In this document: positions 31,985-42,401 of the stretch, one piece after another
Position numbering within the stretch: the stretch's first letter is position 1
Layout: each line of letters starts with the position of its first letter
DNA from: Breviolum minutum Mf 1.05b.01
Taxonomy: Eukaryota; Sar; Dinophyceae; Suessiales; Symbiodiniaceae
Direction of reading: 5' to 3'
Assembly (NCBI GenBank): GCA_000507305.1
Contig: DF240734.1
Location: forward strand, 1,438 to 65,437
Length of the DNA: 64,000 nucleotides
Program-made: the position numbers and the translations under genes
The notes under the pieces: model-generated
The model's input: only the letters and a program-made list of their open reading frames with translations
Database searches by the model: none
Told to the model about the DNA's origin: nothing

Positions 31985-32232
31985 CTGGAAAAAATGAGAA
32001 AGACACGGAAAATATAGGGGGACCGGTTGGGTGGCAACAGAACTTAAAATTTGGAAGCAATTCAAAAAGACAAAGACAAAATGACCATACATGCACAAAT
32101 GCACTACTAGGAAATGACGGGTGGTTGTGGCAGTCCCTGTAACTTTTGTCAGAAATTTTGGGAGACCAACGATCCAACAGTTGATCTGCTGAAAAAAGAA
32201 AAACCTTTTTAGTCAGCCTCTCTATCGATTCT
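31985..32232. other. Stretch without recognised feature
   Basis: No element or exon-like structure seen. Confidence 0.35.
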
Positions 32233-32341
32233 CGTTGGTGGTTTCAAAACCGCCCCATTTGAAAAATATTAGCGCAAGTCAAATTGAATCATCTCCCCAC
32301 AAATCGGGGTGAAAATAGAAAATATTTAAGAAACCACCATC
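32233..32341 (+). mobile_element. Family A element
   Basis: CGTTGGTGGTTTCAAAACCG at the left and AGAAACCACCATCTA at the right. The interior GAAAAATATTAGCGCAAGTC and CAAATCGGGGTGAAAATAGA. Abuts a J element. Confidence 0.75.
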
Positions 32342-32445
32342 TACCCTAAGGATCTTGACCCCTCCTATGGAAACACCAGACCCTCCTAGTGACACCCGTG
32401 GGACCTCAAAACATGGTGTTTTTGACACCACCTGAACATCCCAAA
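32342..32445. mobile_element. Family J element, long subtype
   Basis: TACCCTAAGGATCTTGACCC then CTCCTATGGAAACACCAGAC then GGTGTTTTTGACACCACC, as in the copy at 20164. The right end is eroded. Confidence 0.6.
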
Positions 32446-32617
32446 AATTCTTACAAATTGTCCATGTGTTTGATTCCGAGAAATATCTGAAACCTGAATT
32501 TATTGGGCCTATTTTGAGTGAGTTTCATCCCTTGACGATGAATCCCACTTTTTGGCTTGAAGTTGGACTGAGGCTGTGGTGGTATTTGTATAGACTTGAC
32601 AGCAACAAACGGTTCCT

Positions 32618-32721
32618 ACTGTTGATGGAAGAATTCCTGCACCACCAGACATGTATGAAACCCTGTAAATAATGGGATATTCACCATATCAACTGGTGCA
32701 GGATTTCTTCCACCAACAGTA
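32618..32721. mobile_element. Family F foldback element
   Basis: TACTGTTGATGGAAGAATTC then CTGCACCACC pairs with TGGTGCAGGATTTCTTCCAC then CAACAGTA. TA at both borders. Confidence 0.88.
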
Positions 32722-32863
32722 TGGATCTTTTTAGTGAGCAAGTCCAGTGATCTATTAGTGGCACCACGGACCAATGGATCAAATGATCGCAGAGCTGATT
32801 CTATGGTCGCGATCCGATCCTGACCCCAGTGTGAACTAGTTTTTGCCATGAAAGAATTATGTA

Positions 32864-32958
32864 CCTGGCAATTCTTTGTGACCCTTTTGGGATTGTTAAG
32901 TGACCCTTTCAAAGGTTAAGTGATCTCTAACCAAGAAACAATAAAGGTCGTGTTGAAC
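32864..32958. mobile_element. Family C element, right flank eroded
   Basis: CCTGG at 32864-32868, then CAATTCTTTGTGACCCTTTT and AAAGGTCGTGTTGAACG. The middle GTTAAGTGACCCTTTCAAAG is shared with the copy at 3224. Confidence 0.7.
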
Positions 32959-34044
32959 GTTCTTTTTAATCCCAAGTAGTGTGCGCCTTTTCAGCCATCA
33001 ACGGTTTCAGCCCTACTGAAAAGGAACCAAATATTTTTTTCAGAGAAGCGTTGAAAAATTGTTTTTTCCAGCCCATTTACTACCTATTTACTACTATCTA
33101 ATTTTATGGCGAGAACTTTTTTGGACGATTTTTTTGTTGTTGACATTCACGCCCCAATGATGCATTCAGTACCCTCGGAATATACCCTTGAAATTTAAAA
33201 ATTCGGTCCTGACAAATGATGGCTGGATGAATGTCCCACTGATGATACATCACGGAAAAAAGTTGATGTTGACTGCTCTATACCACCGCCGTTCCATTTT
33301 GGAAACATGCTTTGTAACCTTCAAATGTCCAAAGTTGCCATCTCTTGCCCAATTTTTTCCCATCAAAAGTTCTGACATGGAACAACCAAACTTCATGACT
33401 TTGGAACCAAGTTGGTGATCAAATACCCTTGACAAAGTTCCATTGCAGGTGGTAATTTTCAACAGTTCTCTCCCAACCCAACCTTCCATGTTACAAGGAA
33501 CATGGATCTACTGGGTGAATTTCAATATCTACTGCCCCTGAAAAACTTCAAGACCGTTTTCCTGCCTCAACATCTTGTAGCCGTTGTTGGCGACCACCTG
33601 CAGTTGTTGCGGAGCAGTTGATTGGCCATGGAATCGGCACCCAGATTCGCAGCAAAAAGTTTCATTGGGAAACCTCATGTAAACAGACAAGGTTCCCTGT
33701 TTGTGTATGTTCGCGTGAAAAATTTCAACAAACTGGTTAAATTGGGAATGGAAAGGCAACCATCGATTTCGGGCCGCTCTTTTCCAGGGAAAGTTTTTGC
33801 CGTACGTTTCTTGCACGCCAAAAAAATAAGGAAAAGGCCTCTCCTCCCACAACCCGATGGGTTACTACCTGGATGTTTTGGCGAATGGGCTATCAGGACC
33901 AGAAACCTGACTCACCTCCATTTTTCCTTGTGATAGAAATATCAAAATATCGAAAAAATAGATATATATTTGCCCATGTCTAAACATATTTATTGATGGC
34001 CTTCAAAGTTCTCCTTTACTCAGCACTTAGCCCATCACGATCAT
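32959..34044. other. Element-poor stretch with opposed open frames
   Basis: A D4-like trace at 33182-33215. Opposed frames at 33529-33933 look protein-like on both strands, so neither can be chosen. A minus-strand stretch near 33540-33665 has a CAACAACTGCAG acceptor-like site. Confidence 0.3.
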
Positions 34045-34165
34045 TCAAGCACATGACTTGAAAACTTGACTGCGCAAAGACTCAATCATGTGTTGTAATT
34101 CAACGTCTTCCGCGGCTGAGTCGCTGAAACCATGCTGTGCCAATGCCGTCCCGGATCTTGAGGGT
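34045..34165 (-). CDS. Candidate last exon, unknown product
   Basis: On minus, CTGTTTTTTAACACCAATTG then CAG is a good acceptor. The next 121 nt are open and end in TGA. The reading includes FSDSAAEDVELQHMIESLRS, acidic and possibly helical. A plus-strand reading from 34088 is also open and Cys-rich. No domain recognised. Confidence 0.25.
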
Positions 34166-34256
34166 CTGCAATTGGTGTTAAAAAACAGATTTGAAGCATC
34201 GTCCGTGCCCACCAAATCTGAGCTTACCAGTCAGGGCAACTGTTGGAAGCAGCAAC

Positions 34257-34409
34257 CACCACCACCACCAGCAGCAGCAACAACAACAACAACAAGAAAA
34301 GAACAAGAACAAGAACAAGAACAAGAACAAGAACAAGAACAAGAGAAGAACAAGAACAACAAGAAGAAGAAGTAGTAATAGTAGTAGTAGAAGTAGAAGC
34401 AGAAGCAGA

Positions 34410-34441
<32 letters not shown>

Positions 34442-34716
34442 TAGTCGTCGTCCTCATCGTAGTATGTAGTAGTCTTCGTAGTAGTCGTAGTCGTAGTCGT
34501 AGTCGTAGTCGTAGTCGTAGTCGTAGTGGTAGTGGTAGTGGTGGTAGTAGTGGTGGTGGTAGCAGTTGTGGTAGTGGTGGTGGTAGTAGTGGTGGTAGTA
34601 TAGTAATAGTAGTAATAGTAGTAATAGTAGTAATAGTAGTAGTAGTAGTAGTAGTAGTCGTCGTGGTAGTGGTGGTGGTGGTGGTGGTGGTGGTGGTGGT
34701 GGTGGTGGTGGTGGTG

Positions 34717-34773
<57 letters not shown>
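34257..34773. repeat. Mixed trinucleotide tract, about 0.5 kb
   Basis: A run of blocks: CAC, AGC, AAC, AAGAAC, AGT, GTC, GTG, then GTA. Unit changes are mostly single-base steps. Long frames on both strands are repeat artefacts. The unresolved base at 34774 marks its right edge. Confidence 0.97.
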
Positions 34774-34774
34774 N

Positions 34775-34855
34775 ATACTTATAATGGCCCATTGCAATTC
34801 CAATATATATAATATAAATATATATAGCTGGGTAGTATAGTCCCTAAACAACCAG
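34775..34855 (+). mobile_element. Family I right part
   Basis: ATACTTATAATGGCCC then TATATAGCTGGGTAGTATAG then TCCCTAAACAACCAG and a T run. The left terminus is lost at the trinucleotide tract. Confidence 0.6.
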
Positions 34856-36483
34856 TTTTTTTTCCTTGCTCAAATATGATCTACGCCCAATAGCAAAACA
34901 TTCAAGTCAGAAACACCTTTTCCAAAACCAACCATCAGGGCTTTAAATTTTGCACCATCAAACCCCAGTTTTAAGCCACTGTCGAAAAAATGATTTCATC
35001 ACTCCAGAAAGCTACCCAAAGAGAGACAGCTCACCCACTGAAATCATAGGATTTTTCTGGTTCTTACGTAAAGGGTGGGCTTGGTAGCAAAAAACAAATC
35101 ATCCACTTGGCAGTACCACTTATATACCAGGTATAGTCCATGCCTTCGTTTGGGGGTTATATAATCCCCTAACTAGAATCATCCATTGACCTCAGAATGA
35201 GAATCCGGAACAAAGGTTTCATGTTCGAACAAACAACAAAAACGTCCCAAGAGAAGGCCAAATTGTTTCAAATCTGCTTTTTCTACTTTCAAATCTGCTT
35301 TTTTTCCCTGAAACTTCAAGCATCTTTTTTCCTGTGCCTGCTTGAATCCTATCTCCACTTGTGGAAGACAGGTCTAAATCCGCCATGTGAGTTATCCCTA
35401 AAATTCAAGGTCGAACTTGCCCCCAAAATTCGGAAAGTTTTCCCTCGTCTAAAAGCCCCCAATTCTCAGGGGTAAACTCCCTCGCTCTTAGGGACGCCGG
35501 GAGGGTATGCATTTCTAGACCTTCTCAAATTCCTTCAATGATTTATCAGCTGATGTGTCTTTGTCAAGTTATCAACTCATCACCCCACCACGTTGCAAAG
35601 CTCCCTTTTTGACGATTTCAAGGTACATGGAAAGGGGTGGGAAGTTGAAGCCTAGGTAACGCTTGGAATTGGGGGATTATGAAAAACATCAACTGCGAAC
35701 ACAACTCACATGAAGACACATGTCAAAGCTAAACGACCTTTTTTCAGGATTTGCGAAAAACCTAGGTGTCGTTTACAAGCGGGGTACGGTTGAAGTATAG
35801 TAAAACATCACAGAAACACATGTTTTTCCAAAAAACCCTTTTCAAGGGGTGACCTTGTCAAACCCTTGTAACAAGGGAGACATGCTTGGCAAAACCCACG
35901 CAATTTATGTCACATCATCCAAACTTCACGAACAAAGAACGGCAAACTGTCCAGTATATCGTCATGATATTTTTTTCGGGATGCCGAAGTTGCGCTAAAC
36001 CACGAACAGTCATCACCTGGACTACTACTGTACATCTTTATGGAAAGATTCCTTACTTTATGGCTGATCAACCAACCCCGAGCACCACTGAATTTACCCA
36101 AAATCTCTGATAATTTTAATCTACCCCACCCAAGATTCCAGTCACAAATGAAGGTTTTGGTTGGGATTTCCTTATCTAAAAGATGGATTATAACCCCAAT
36201 ATATCCCATTTGTAAGCAGTTTATAACCCATTTACTTACCTCCTGGTGGTGACTATTACTGGTTGGGGGGGGGGGGGGTAGATCCAACCCAGGTTTTTTG
36301 CTTCAGCGGTAAATTGCCCTAAACGAAAAGGAACCTAATATTGGAGGGACACATTTTAAAAACAAACCATTCGGAAATTTCTATTACCCCATGGTCAAAA
36401 TACATGGCACAGTCACCAAAAGGTAGGTGAATGCAAGGCTTATATAAACCAATACAAGGTAACTGTGCCATCTACTTTTACCC
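34856..36483. other. Long stretch with weak element traces
   Basis: D4-like right end near 35461-35506 (GGGGTAAACTCCCTCGC, GGGAGGGTA). E1-like core at 36181-36240 (TATAACCCCAATATATCCCA). A G13 run at about 36266-36278. No exon I can defend. Confidence 0.35.
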
Positions 36484-36709
36484 TGGTGTATGTGATATAA
36501 TAAACCCTATAACAAAGGGGAGTATAACCCTCTATACAACCCAAGCAACCAGGGTTTTTTTCATTGCTCACCGGTGTTGCCTGGGAAACCACCTTTTTGC
36601 AAAAAAAACTAATCTAGGTGATGGTTGAATCACCCGTTTTCAACAATGTGGCTTTATAAATAAGTAACTTGCGCTATAACCCCTATAAGTAGAGTTATAA
36701 CCCTACTAA

Positions 36710-36814
36710 TACACCCCGGAAAACTAACATGGAACCTGAGAATCACCCATGTGAAAAGGAAAAACATCTTCCAAACCCTCATTTTTGGGTTCCATGTTAA
36801 ATTTCGGGGGTGTA
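36710..36814 (+). mobile_element. Family D1 element inside copy 1
   Basis: TACACCCCGGAAAACTAACA at the left and TGTTAAATTTCGGGGGTGTA at the right. Present also in copy 2 at 37952, so it predates the duplication. Confidence 0.9.
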
Positions 36815-36949
36815 ACTGGCACGAACCTGACATTTGAACCTCTCACAAAACAGCTATGTTTGGAGGCAAAGGCCACCTTGTTTTACCGAAACACCTGGAA
36901 GCCGACAATGGCGCAACCTGAAACTCATGTGTCGCTTCAATACCCATTT

Positions 36950-37050
36950 GGATGTTTCCAAAAATAGGGGTACCCCAAAATAGATGGTTTATAATGGAAA
37001 ACCCTATTAGACTGGATGATTTGGGGGTACCATTATTTTTAGAAACACCC
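36950..37050 (-). mobile_element. Family B element, absent from copy 2
   Basis: GGATGTTTCCAAAAATAGGG to TTATTTTTAGAAACACCC. ATTT lies at 36946-36949 and 37051-37054. The matching site in copy 2 reads CTACCCATTTAGGC with a single ATTT at 38189-38192, an unoccupied site. So this insertion followed the duplication or was cleanly lost from copy 2. Confidence 0.95.
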
Positions 37051-37462
37051 ATTTAGGCATCTTCCATGCAAAATCTTAGTTGTCTTTGGAAAACCACTGA
37101 AACTTATAAAGATATTTCCATCACAGATCCAATTTCGATCATCTTCCATCACACCTATGGGTTGAGACTTTATGGCCAAGGCCGGACCAGAAAAAGGCCA
37201 GTTTACACGTCCTCCCGTAATCATGGTCCAGTGACAAAGGGGTCTACCTTTCAAATATCCAGCCATTTTTCACTGAACCATGATGATGATAGAAAGAGTA
37301 GATAATTATACAACCTTGTTAAACAGTAGGAGAAACTACCAAAACTCAACTAGTTTAGCCAGACTTCTGAACAGCTTTTGAAAGGGATTGTTTAAATGGA
37401 CACTGGGACTACAGTGGGATCCTGATAAAGGTCATTTGACAATCCTGATGATCACCATGCTA

Positions 37463-37556
37463 CTAGTTGGTGGTTTCAACCCATCTGAAAACGATGCTCG
37501 TCAAATTGGATCATCTCCCCAAATAAAAATAGAAGATATTCGAAACCACCACCTAC
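37463..37556 (+). mobile_element. Family A element with perfect 5-bp duplication
   Basis: TGCTA at 37458-37462 and 37557-37561 flank CTAGTTGGTGGTTTCAAC and CGAAACCACCACCTAC. Present in both duplicate copies, so it predates the duplication. Confidence 0.92.
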
Positions 37557-37701
37557 TGCTATCCTTGGAGGATCATCCCATACTATACTTGGAGGATCAT
37601 CCCGTAAATAGCAAGCAACTAGAAGTAGTAAGTCCTCGAACTGGGGTTGTGAACCACTTCCAAATGAGCTACGAAAAAAACCCTTACTACTTTCCATTAT
37701 A

Positions 37702-37790
37702 CTGGTTGGTTTATAGGGATCCTTATAATGGTTTATTATAATCCCCATATAACTGGGTAGTATAATCCCCTATATAACCTAAACAACCAG
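37702..37790 (+). mobile_element. Family I element
   Basis: CTGGTTGGTTTATAGGGATC at the left and TATAACCTAAACAACCAG at the right. GGTTTATTATAATCCCC and GGGTAGTATAATCCCC inside. The best-preserved copy. It straddles the left border of duplicate copy 2. Confidence 0.85.
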
Positions 37791-37951
37791 GGTTTTTTTC
37801 ATTGCTCATCGGTGTTGCCTGGGAAACCACCTTTTTGCAAAAAAAAACTCATCTAGGTGATGGTTGAATCACCCGTTTTCAACAATGTGGCTTTATAAAT
37901 AAGTAACTTGCGCTATAACCCCTATAAATAGTAGAGTTATAACCCTACTAA

Positions 37952-38056
37952 TAGACCCCGGAAAACTAACATGGAACCTGAGAATCACCCATGTGAAAAG
38001 GAAAAACATCCTCCAAACCTTCATTTTTGGGTTCCATATTAAATTTCGGGGGTGTA
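37952..38056 (+). mobile_element. Family D1 element inside copy 2
   Basis: TAGACCCCGGAAAACTAACA to TTAAATTTCGGGGGTGTA, with a few substitutions relative to 36710-36814. Confidence 0.88.
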
Positions 38057-38216
38057 ACTGGCACGAACCTGACATTTGAACCTCTCACAAAACAGCTATG
38101 TTTGGAGGCAAGGGCCACCTTGTTTTACCGAAACACCTGGAAATTCGACCACCGCAACCTGAAACTCATGTGTCGCTTCTCGCTACCCATTTAGGCATGT
38201 TCCATGCAAAATCTTA

Positions 38217-38297
38217 CTGGTTGGTGGTTTCAACCCATCCCAAAAATATTAGTCAAATTGGGAATCTTTGAAAAAAATATTTGAAACCACCAGGTAG
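38217..38297 (+). mobile_element. Family A element, absent from copy 1
   Basis: CTGGTTGGTGGTTTCAACCC to TTTGAAACCACCAGGTAG. TCTTA lies at 38212-38216 and 38298-38302. The matching site in copy 1 reads AAAATCTTAGTTGTC with a single TCTTA, an unoccupied site. At 81 bp it is shorter than most family members. Confidence 0.95.
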
Positions 38298-38686
38298 TCT
38301 TAGTTGTCTTTGGAAAACCACTGAAACTTATAAAGATATTTCCATCACAGATCCAATTTCGATCATCTTCCATCACACCTATGGGTTGAGACTTTATGGC
38401 CAAGGCCGGACCAGAAAAAGGCCAGTTTACCCATCCTCCCGTAATCATGGTCCAGTGACAAAGGGGTCTACCTTTCAAATATCCAGCCATTTTTCACTGA
38501 ACCATGATGATGATAGAAAGAGTAGATAATTAGACAACCTTGTTAAACAGTAGGAGAAACTACCAAAACTCAACTAGTTTAGCCAGACTTCTGAACAGCT
38601 TTTGAAAGGGATTGTTTAAATGGACACTGGGACTGCAGTGGGATCCTGATAAAGGTTATTTGACAATCCTGATGATCACCATGCTA

Positions 38687-38786
38687 CTAGTTGGTGGTTT
38701 CAACCCATCTGAAAACGATGCTCGTCAAATTGGATCATCTGCCCAAATAAAAAATAAAATCAAAGATATTCGAAACCACCACCTAC
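38687..38786 (+). mobile_element. Family A element, duplicate of 37463
   Basis: Same TGCTA duplication at 38682-38686 and 38787-38791. Differs from its partner by a short AAAATAAAATC insertion in the right half. Confidence 0.92.
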
Positions 38787-39026
38787 TGCTATACTTGGAG
38801 GATCATCCCATTTAGCAAATAGCAAGCAACTAGAAGTAGTAAGTCTAGTAAGTCCTCTGTTCCTGGGGTTGTGAAGTTGTTTTCTCCCCCTTCCAAATGG
38901 CCCAGATCCACCTCAGGCCCTGCGGTAATCAAGCACCGGATGGCTGCAGCCCGAATGTCCTTGAAGAAAAAAGGCGAAGAAAACAAGGGAGGCTCGTCTT
39001 AAAGGACTGGATGTATCGGGTGAAAT

Positions 39027-39648
39027 GGTGATATAGAGTGTATGATATGATGTATGGTATATACATGTATGATATGATGTATGATATATACATGTATGAA
39101 ATGATGAATGATATACTGTATAAATGAATGTATGTATGTACGTACGTACGTACGGACGGACGGACGGACGGGCGGACGGATGGATGGATGGATGGATGGA
39201 TGATGATGATGATGATGTACGATGATGATGCATGATGATGCATGATGATGCATGATGATGCATGATGATGCATGATGCTGTATGATGATGATGATGATGA
39301 TGATGATGTATGGTGTAGGATGTATGATGTATGGTGTATGATGTATGATGTGTGATGTATGGTGTATGATGTATGATGATGATGATGATGATGATTATGA
39401 TGATGATGATGATGATGATGATGATGTATGATGTATGATGTATGATGAAAAATGATGATGTATGATGTATGATGATGATGATGAGGATGTGTAGGATCTA
39501 TGGTGTAGGATGTATGATGTATGATGTAGGATGTATGATGTATGATGTATGATGTATGATGTATGATGTATGATGTATGATGATGATGATGATGATGTGT
39601 GATTGATGATGTATAATGACGCATGATGCTGTATGATGATGATGATGG

Positions 39649-39680
<32 letters not shown>

Positions 39681-39911
39681 TATGGTGTATGATGTAGGAT
39701 GTAGGATGTATGATGTATCATGTTTGATGATGTATGATGTATGATGTATGATGCATGATGTATGATGATGATGATGATGATGATGATTATGATGATGATG
39801 ATGATGGTGATGGTGATGATGGTGATGATGATGATGATGATGATGTGTAGGATATATGGTGTAGGATGGATGTTGTATGATGTAGGATGTAGGATGTATG
39901 ATGTATGATGT

Positions 39912-39953
<42 letters not shown>

Positions 39954-40050
39954 TTGGTGAGGATGTAAATATAATGTATGATGTATGGTGAATGATGTGC
40001 GATGTATGATGTATAGTGTGCGATGTATGATGTATGATGTATGATGATGT
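39027..40050. repeat. GAT/ATGATGT satellite, about 1 kb
   Basis: Blocks of GAT and of the heptamer ATGATGT alternate with ATGC and GTATG variants. At 39126-39215 tetramers change stepwise: TGTA, CGTA, CGGA, TGGA, then TGA. Frames through it are His/Ser/Tyr/Ile runs, not genes. Confidence 0.95.
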
Positions 40051-40714
40051 CTTAAAATACCATCAATGATCTCCGTTTTGGGGGAACGTGTTTCCTTTCC
40101 AAATCCTTTGAGCCAGTCACAGGAATTTCCAGGGGTTCCCTTGTCATCGGCCAAGGTCGATCTTTCAGCGCGGCTGGGACCCAGGATGTTCCCTAAAAGG
40201 CCCTTCTTCTGGTCTGCCACCCACTTTGGCCCCAAAAAAATTCCACCAGGAATTTTCACCAAAAAAAACACAAAGAAATTCGCAGCACTACTAGTGAAGT
40301 GATCTTCAAGGAAAAAGACCACGACATTTTTTTAAAGCCAAGGATCGATATCTGGATCTTCGATGAAAGGCATAATCACCTGCAGATCCCAACAGAAAAA
40401 TCAGGTAAATTCACCGTTCAACGGGAGGATTTTTTCCGTTCAACCAAAAAACAAGGGCTCCCCCTTGACATGTCACATGAGGTTTCTCACCTCTATCAAA
40501 TTTCAACAGGGTTTTGGTGTCATGTTTGTAGTCCATGGAGAGACTCCATCCCCGTTTCTTCAATGGCTAGTCAACCGAACCCCTCCTAAGGTACCCACCC
40601 CAGAAATAAGGCCTTCATCGAAGGAAGTTTAAATAGAAACTTCCGACAATATGGACAGTTGAAAAGCAGAGTAGAGTAGTCAAGTCAGCAGAAAGAAGAT
40701 GCAATAGCGCGAAA
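40051..40714. other. Stretch before the assembly gap
   Basis: A family N left arm at 40564-40617 (ATGGCTAGTCAACCGAACCC, CAGAAATAAGGCC). Otherwise open frames without recognisable domain. Confidence 0.35.
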
Positions 40715-41144
40715 NNNNNNNNNNNNNNNNNNNNNNNNNNNNNNNNNNNNNNNNNNNNNNNNNNNNNNNNNNNNNNNNNNNNNNNNNNNNNNNNNNNNNN
40801 NNNNNNNNNNNNNNNNNNNNNNNNNNNNNNNNNNNNNNNNNNNNNNNNNNNNNNNNNNNNNNNNNNNNNNNNNNNNNNNNNNNNNNNNNNNNNNNNNNNN
40901 NNNNNNNNNNNNNNNNNNNNNNNNNNNNNNNNNNNNNNNNNNNNNNNNNNNNNNNNNNNNNNNNNNNNNNNNNNNNNNNNNNNNNNNNNNNNNNNNNNNN
41001 NNNNNNNNNNNNNNNNNNNNNNNNNNNNNNNNNNNNNNNNNNNNNNNNNNNNNNNNNNNNNNNNNNNNNNNNNNNNNNNNNNNNNNNNNNNNNNNNNNNN
41101 NNNNNNNNNNNNNNNNNNNNNNNNNNNNNNNNNNNNNNNNNNNN
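40715..41144. other. Assembly gap (430 N)
   Basis: Run of N. Sequence just right of it is a degenerate CAGT repeat, so the gap may be repeat-driven. Confidence 0.99.
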
Positions 41145-41245
41145 AATAGGTCAGTTCATCACTTAGGCAACTATTCAGTTAATCAGACAGTCAATCAGTC
41201 AATTAGTCAGTTAGTCAGTTAGCTAGGTAGTCAGTTGGTCAATGT
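41145..41245. repeat. Degenerate (AGTCAGTT)n repeat
   Basis: AGTCAGTT, AATCAGACAGTC and GTCAATTAGTC variants at an 8-bp-like period. Directly follows the gap. Confidence 0.75.
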
Positions 41246-41570
41246 TTTTGCTCTGACATCCGTCACTCACAGCAATCAATCTCTCCTATACGTTTCCTAT
41301 TCTTGAAACTTCCGCCACCGCCTTGTGCGGTACTACTGGTAGTAAGGGTTTATTAACCATTGGTTGCCCTTAACAAGGCCTTATTTTCAGCCGTATTTCC
41401 TGACGGAGGCCCACATTGGGAGTTTGATTCTCGCGTGTTTTCTTATTGGCACCTTCATATTGGGCGCCACCAATGGACCAAAGTCACCCTGGAGGGGACC
41501 CAAATCACCTTAGCAAAATGCCGGCTCGGTGCGTCATCCCAAACTTCCTGGAATTAAAGCTAATATGGCT

Positions 41571-41716
41571 AGATATGGAAAACCACCATTTTTAATAGGA
41601 GATGCATCTTCATAGTTATTAACATGTCCCCTGAAAAATGGTGCTTGGAAGACAAGCCTCTCCTTCTAGGATGGCCAATTTTCAGGGGCTAAAAACTGTC
41701 AAACTTTGGGGGGGTA
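41571..41716 (+). mobile_element. D3 fragment joined to a D4-like element
   Basis: TATGGAAAACCACCATTTTT then AATAGGAGATGCATCTTC is D3 core. From 41616, TTAACATGTCCCCTGAAAAA then GGTGCTTGGAAGA then GGCCAATTTTCAGGGGC is D2/D4-like, ending CTTTGGGGGGGTA. Confidence 0.6.
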
Positions 41717-42191
41717 AAAACTTTTGAAAAAAAGCGACCCGGGGATTCCTATCAATTCAAACCTTCACTTGTCACACTCAAGGTTTTATCCATCAAAAAT
41801 TGAATGGGACCTTACCAACGGACCCCAGGTTGAGGGGTCCGTTCAGTGGGTCCTGTTGGAAATTTCTTGGATTCTACTTTGATTTGATTTTCTGAAGGTT
41901 TAATGTGACAATCCTAGAATTGACATTCCAATTACAGAATAGGTAGGTAAAAATGATTTCCTTGAGAAAAAGGGGAGGCGATTCCCAAGATGTTTTACCT
42001 ATCAATCTACCAACCAGTCATATATTGCCTCATATTTTTCCTTTGGTGGCTTTGGTGGTTTGAGATACCGCTCAATATACCCGAAAAAACACAACATGTA
42101 TTTTTTTTGAGACCTTAAACTCGTCCAAAAATCATCCCCATCCATCCGAGTAGTGATTCAAAACCCGTGGCCCGTGACATTTCATGAAGTA
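41717..42191. other. Stretch without recognised feature
   Basis: GGGGTCCGTTCAGTGGGTCC near 41837-41856 partly mirrors upstream AACGGACCCCAGG at about 41817-41829. No gene or known element end. Confidence 0.3.
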
Positions 42192-42234
42192 CTGCTTGGT
42201 TTGTAGGGATCTTCATACAACCCAACCAACAAGG
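42192..42234 (+). mobile_element. Family I, internally deleted
   Basis: CTGCTTGGTTTGTAGGGATC then TTCATACAACCCAACCAACA then AGG joins both ends with most of the middle gone. The usual TTTTGTTCATTGCTCACC follows. Confidence 0.65.
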
Positions 42235-42305
42235 GTTTTGTTCATTGCTCACCCGTCTCAAAATCAAGCCGCGAAAGAAACAAAACTCCTACTTCCGAGA
42301 AAAAA

Positions 42306-42401
42306 CTGGTAAGCTTAATAGGGATCCTTATAACTGCTTTATGACAATCCCTATACAACTGGATAGTATTTCATCCCTTATATAACCCAACAAACCAACC
42401 G
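42306..42401 (+). mobile_element. Family I element
   Basis: CTGGTAAGCTTAATAGGGAT at the left, then TGCTTTATGACAATCCC and TGGATAGTATTTCATCCC, then TATAACCCAACAAACCAACC at the right. Confidence 0.78.

Larger units (their letters stand above)
36515..37668. repeat. Tandem duplication, copy 1
   Basis: Aligns with 37757-38899 over its length, from CAACCAGGGTTTTTTTCATT to CTTCCAAATG, with few substitutions. This copy carries a family B insertion at 36950-37050 that copy 2 lacks and lacks the family A insertion of copy 2. Paired minus-strand frames inside are duplication products, not evidence of a gene. Confidence 0.93.
37757..38899. repeat. Tandem duplication, copy 2
   Basis: Counterpart of 36515-37668. 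It carries the extra family A element at 38217-38297 and an empty family B site at 38189-38192. Its start lies inside a family I element, which may have mediated the duplication. Confidence 0.93.

Noticed and set aside
34231..34851. 206-codon minus frame rich in Tyr, His and Thr
   Set aside because: Entirely a trinucleotide repeat artefact, with an unresolved base inside.
36266..36278. G13 run, and similar C13 at 54272 and G9 at 8977, as regulatory quadruplexes
   Set aside because: Single homopolymers without the spaced G-run pattern. Could be sequencing slippage.
36710..38056. Repeated frames on both strands in the duplicated segment suggest a duplicated gene
   Set aside because: The frames cross D1, B and A elements and differ between copies where elements are inserted. 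No domain seen.
38929..40322. Frames of 231 and 274 codons on minus
   Set aside because: Translation of the GAT/ATGATGT satellite. Only the edges are non-repetitive and show no domain.
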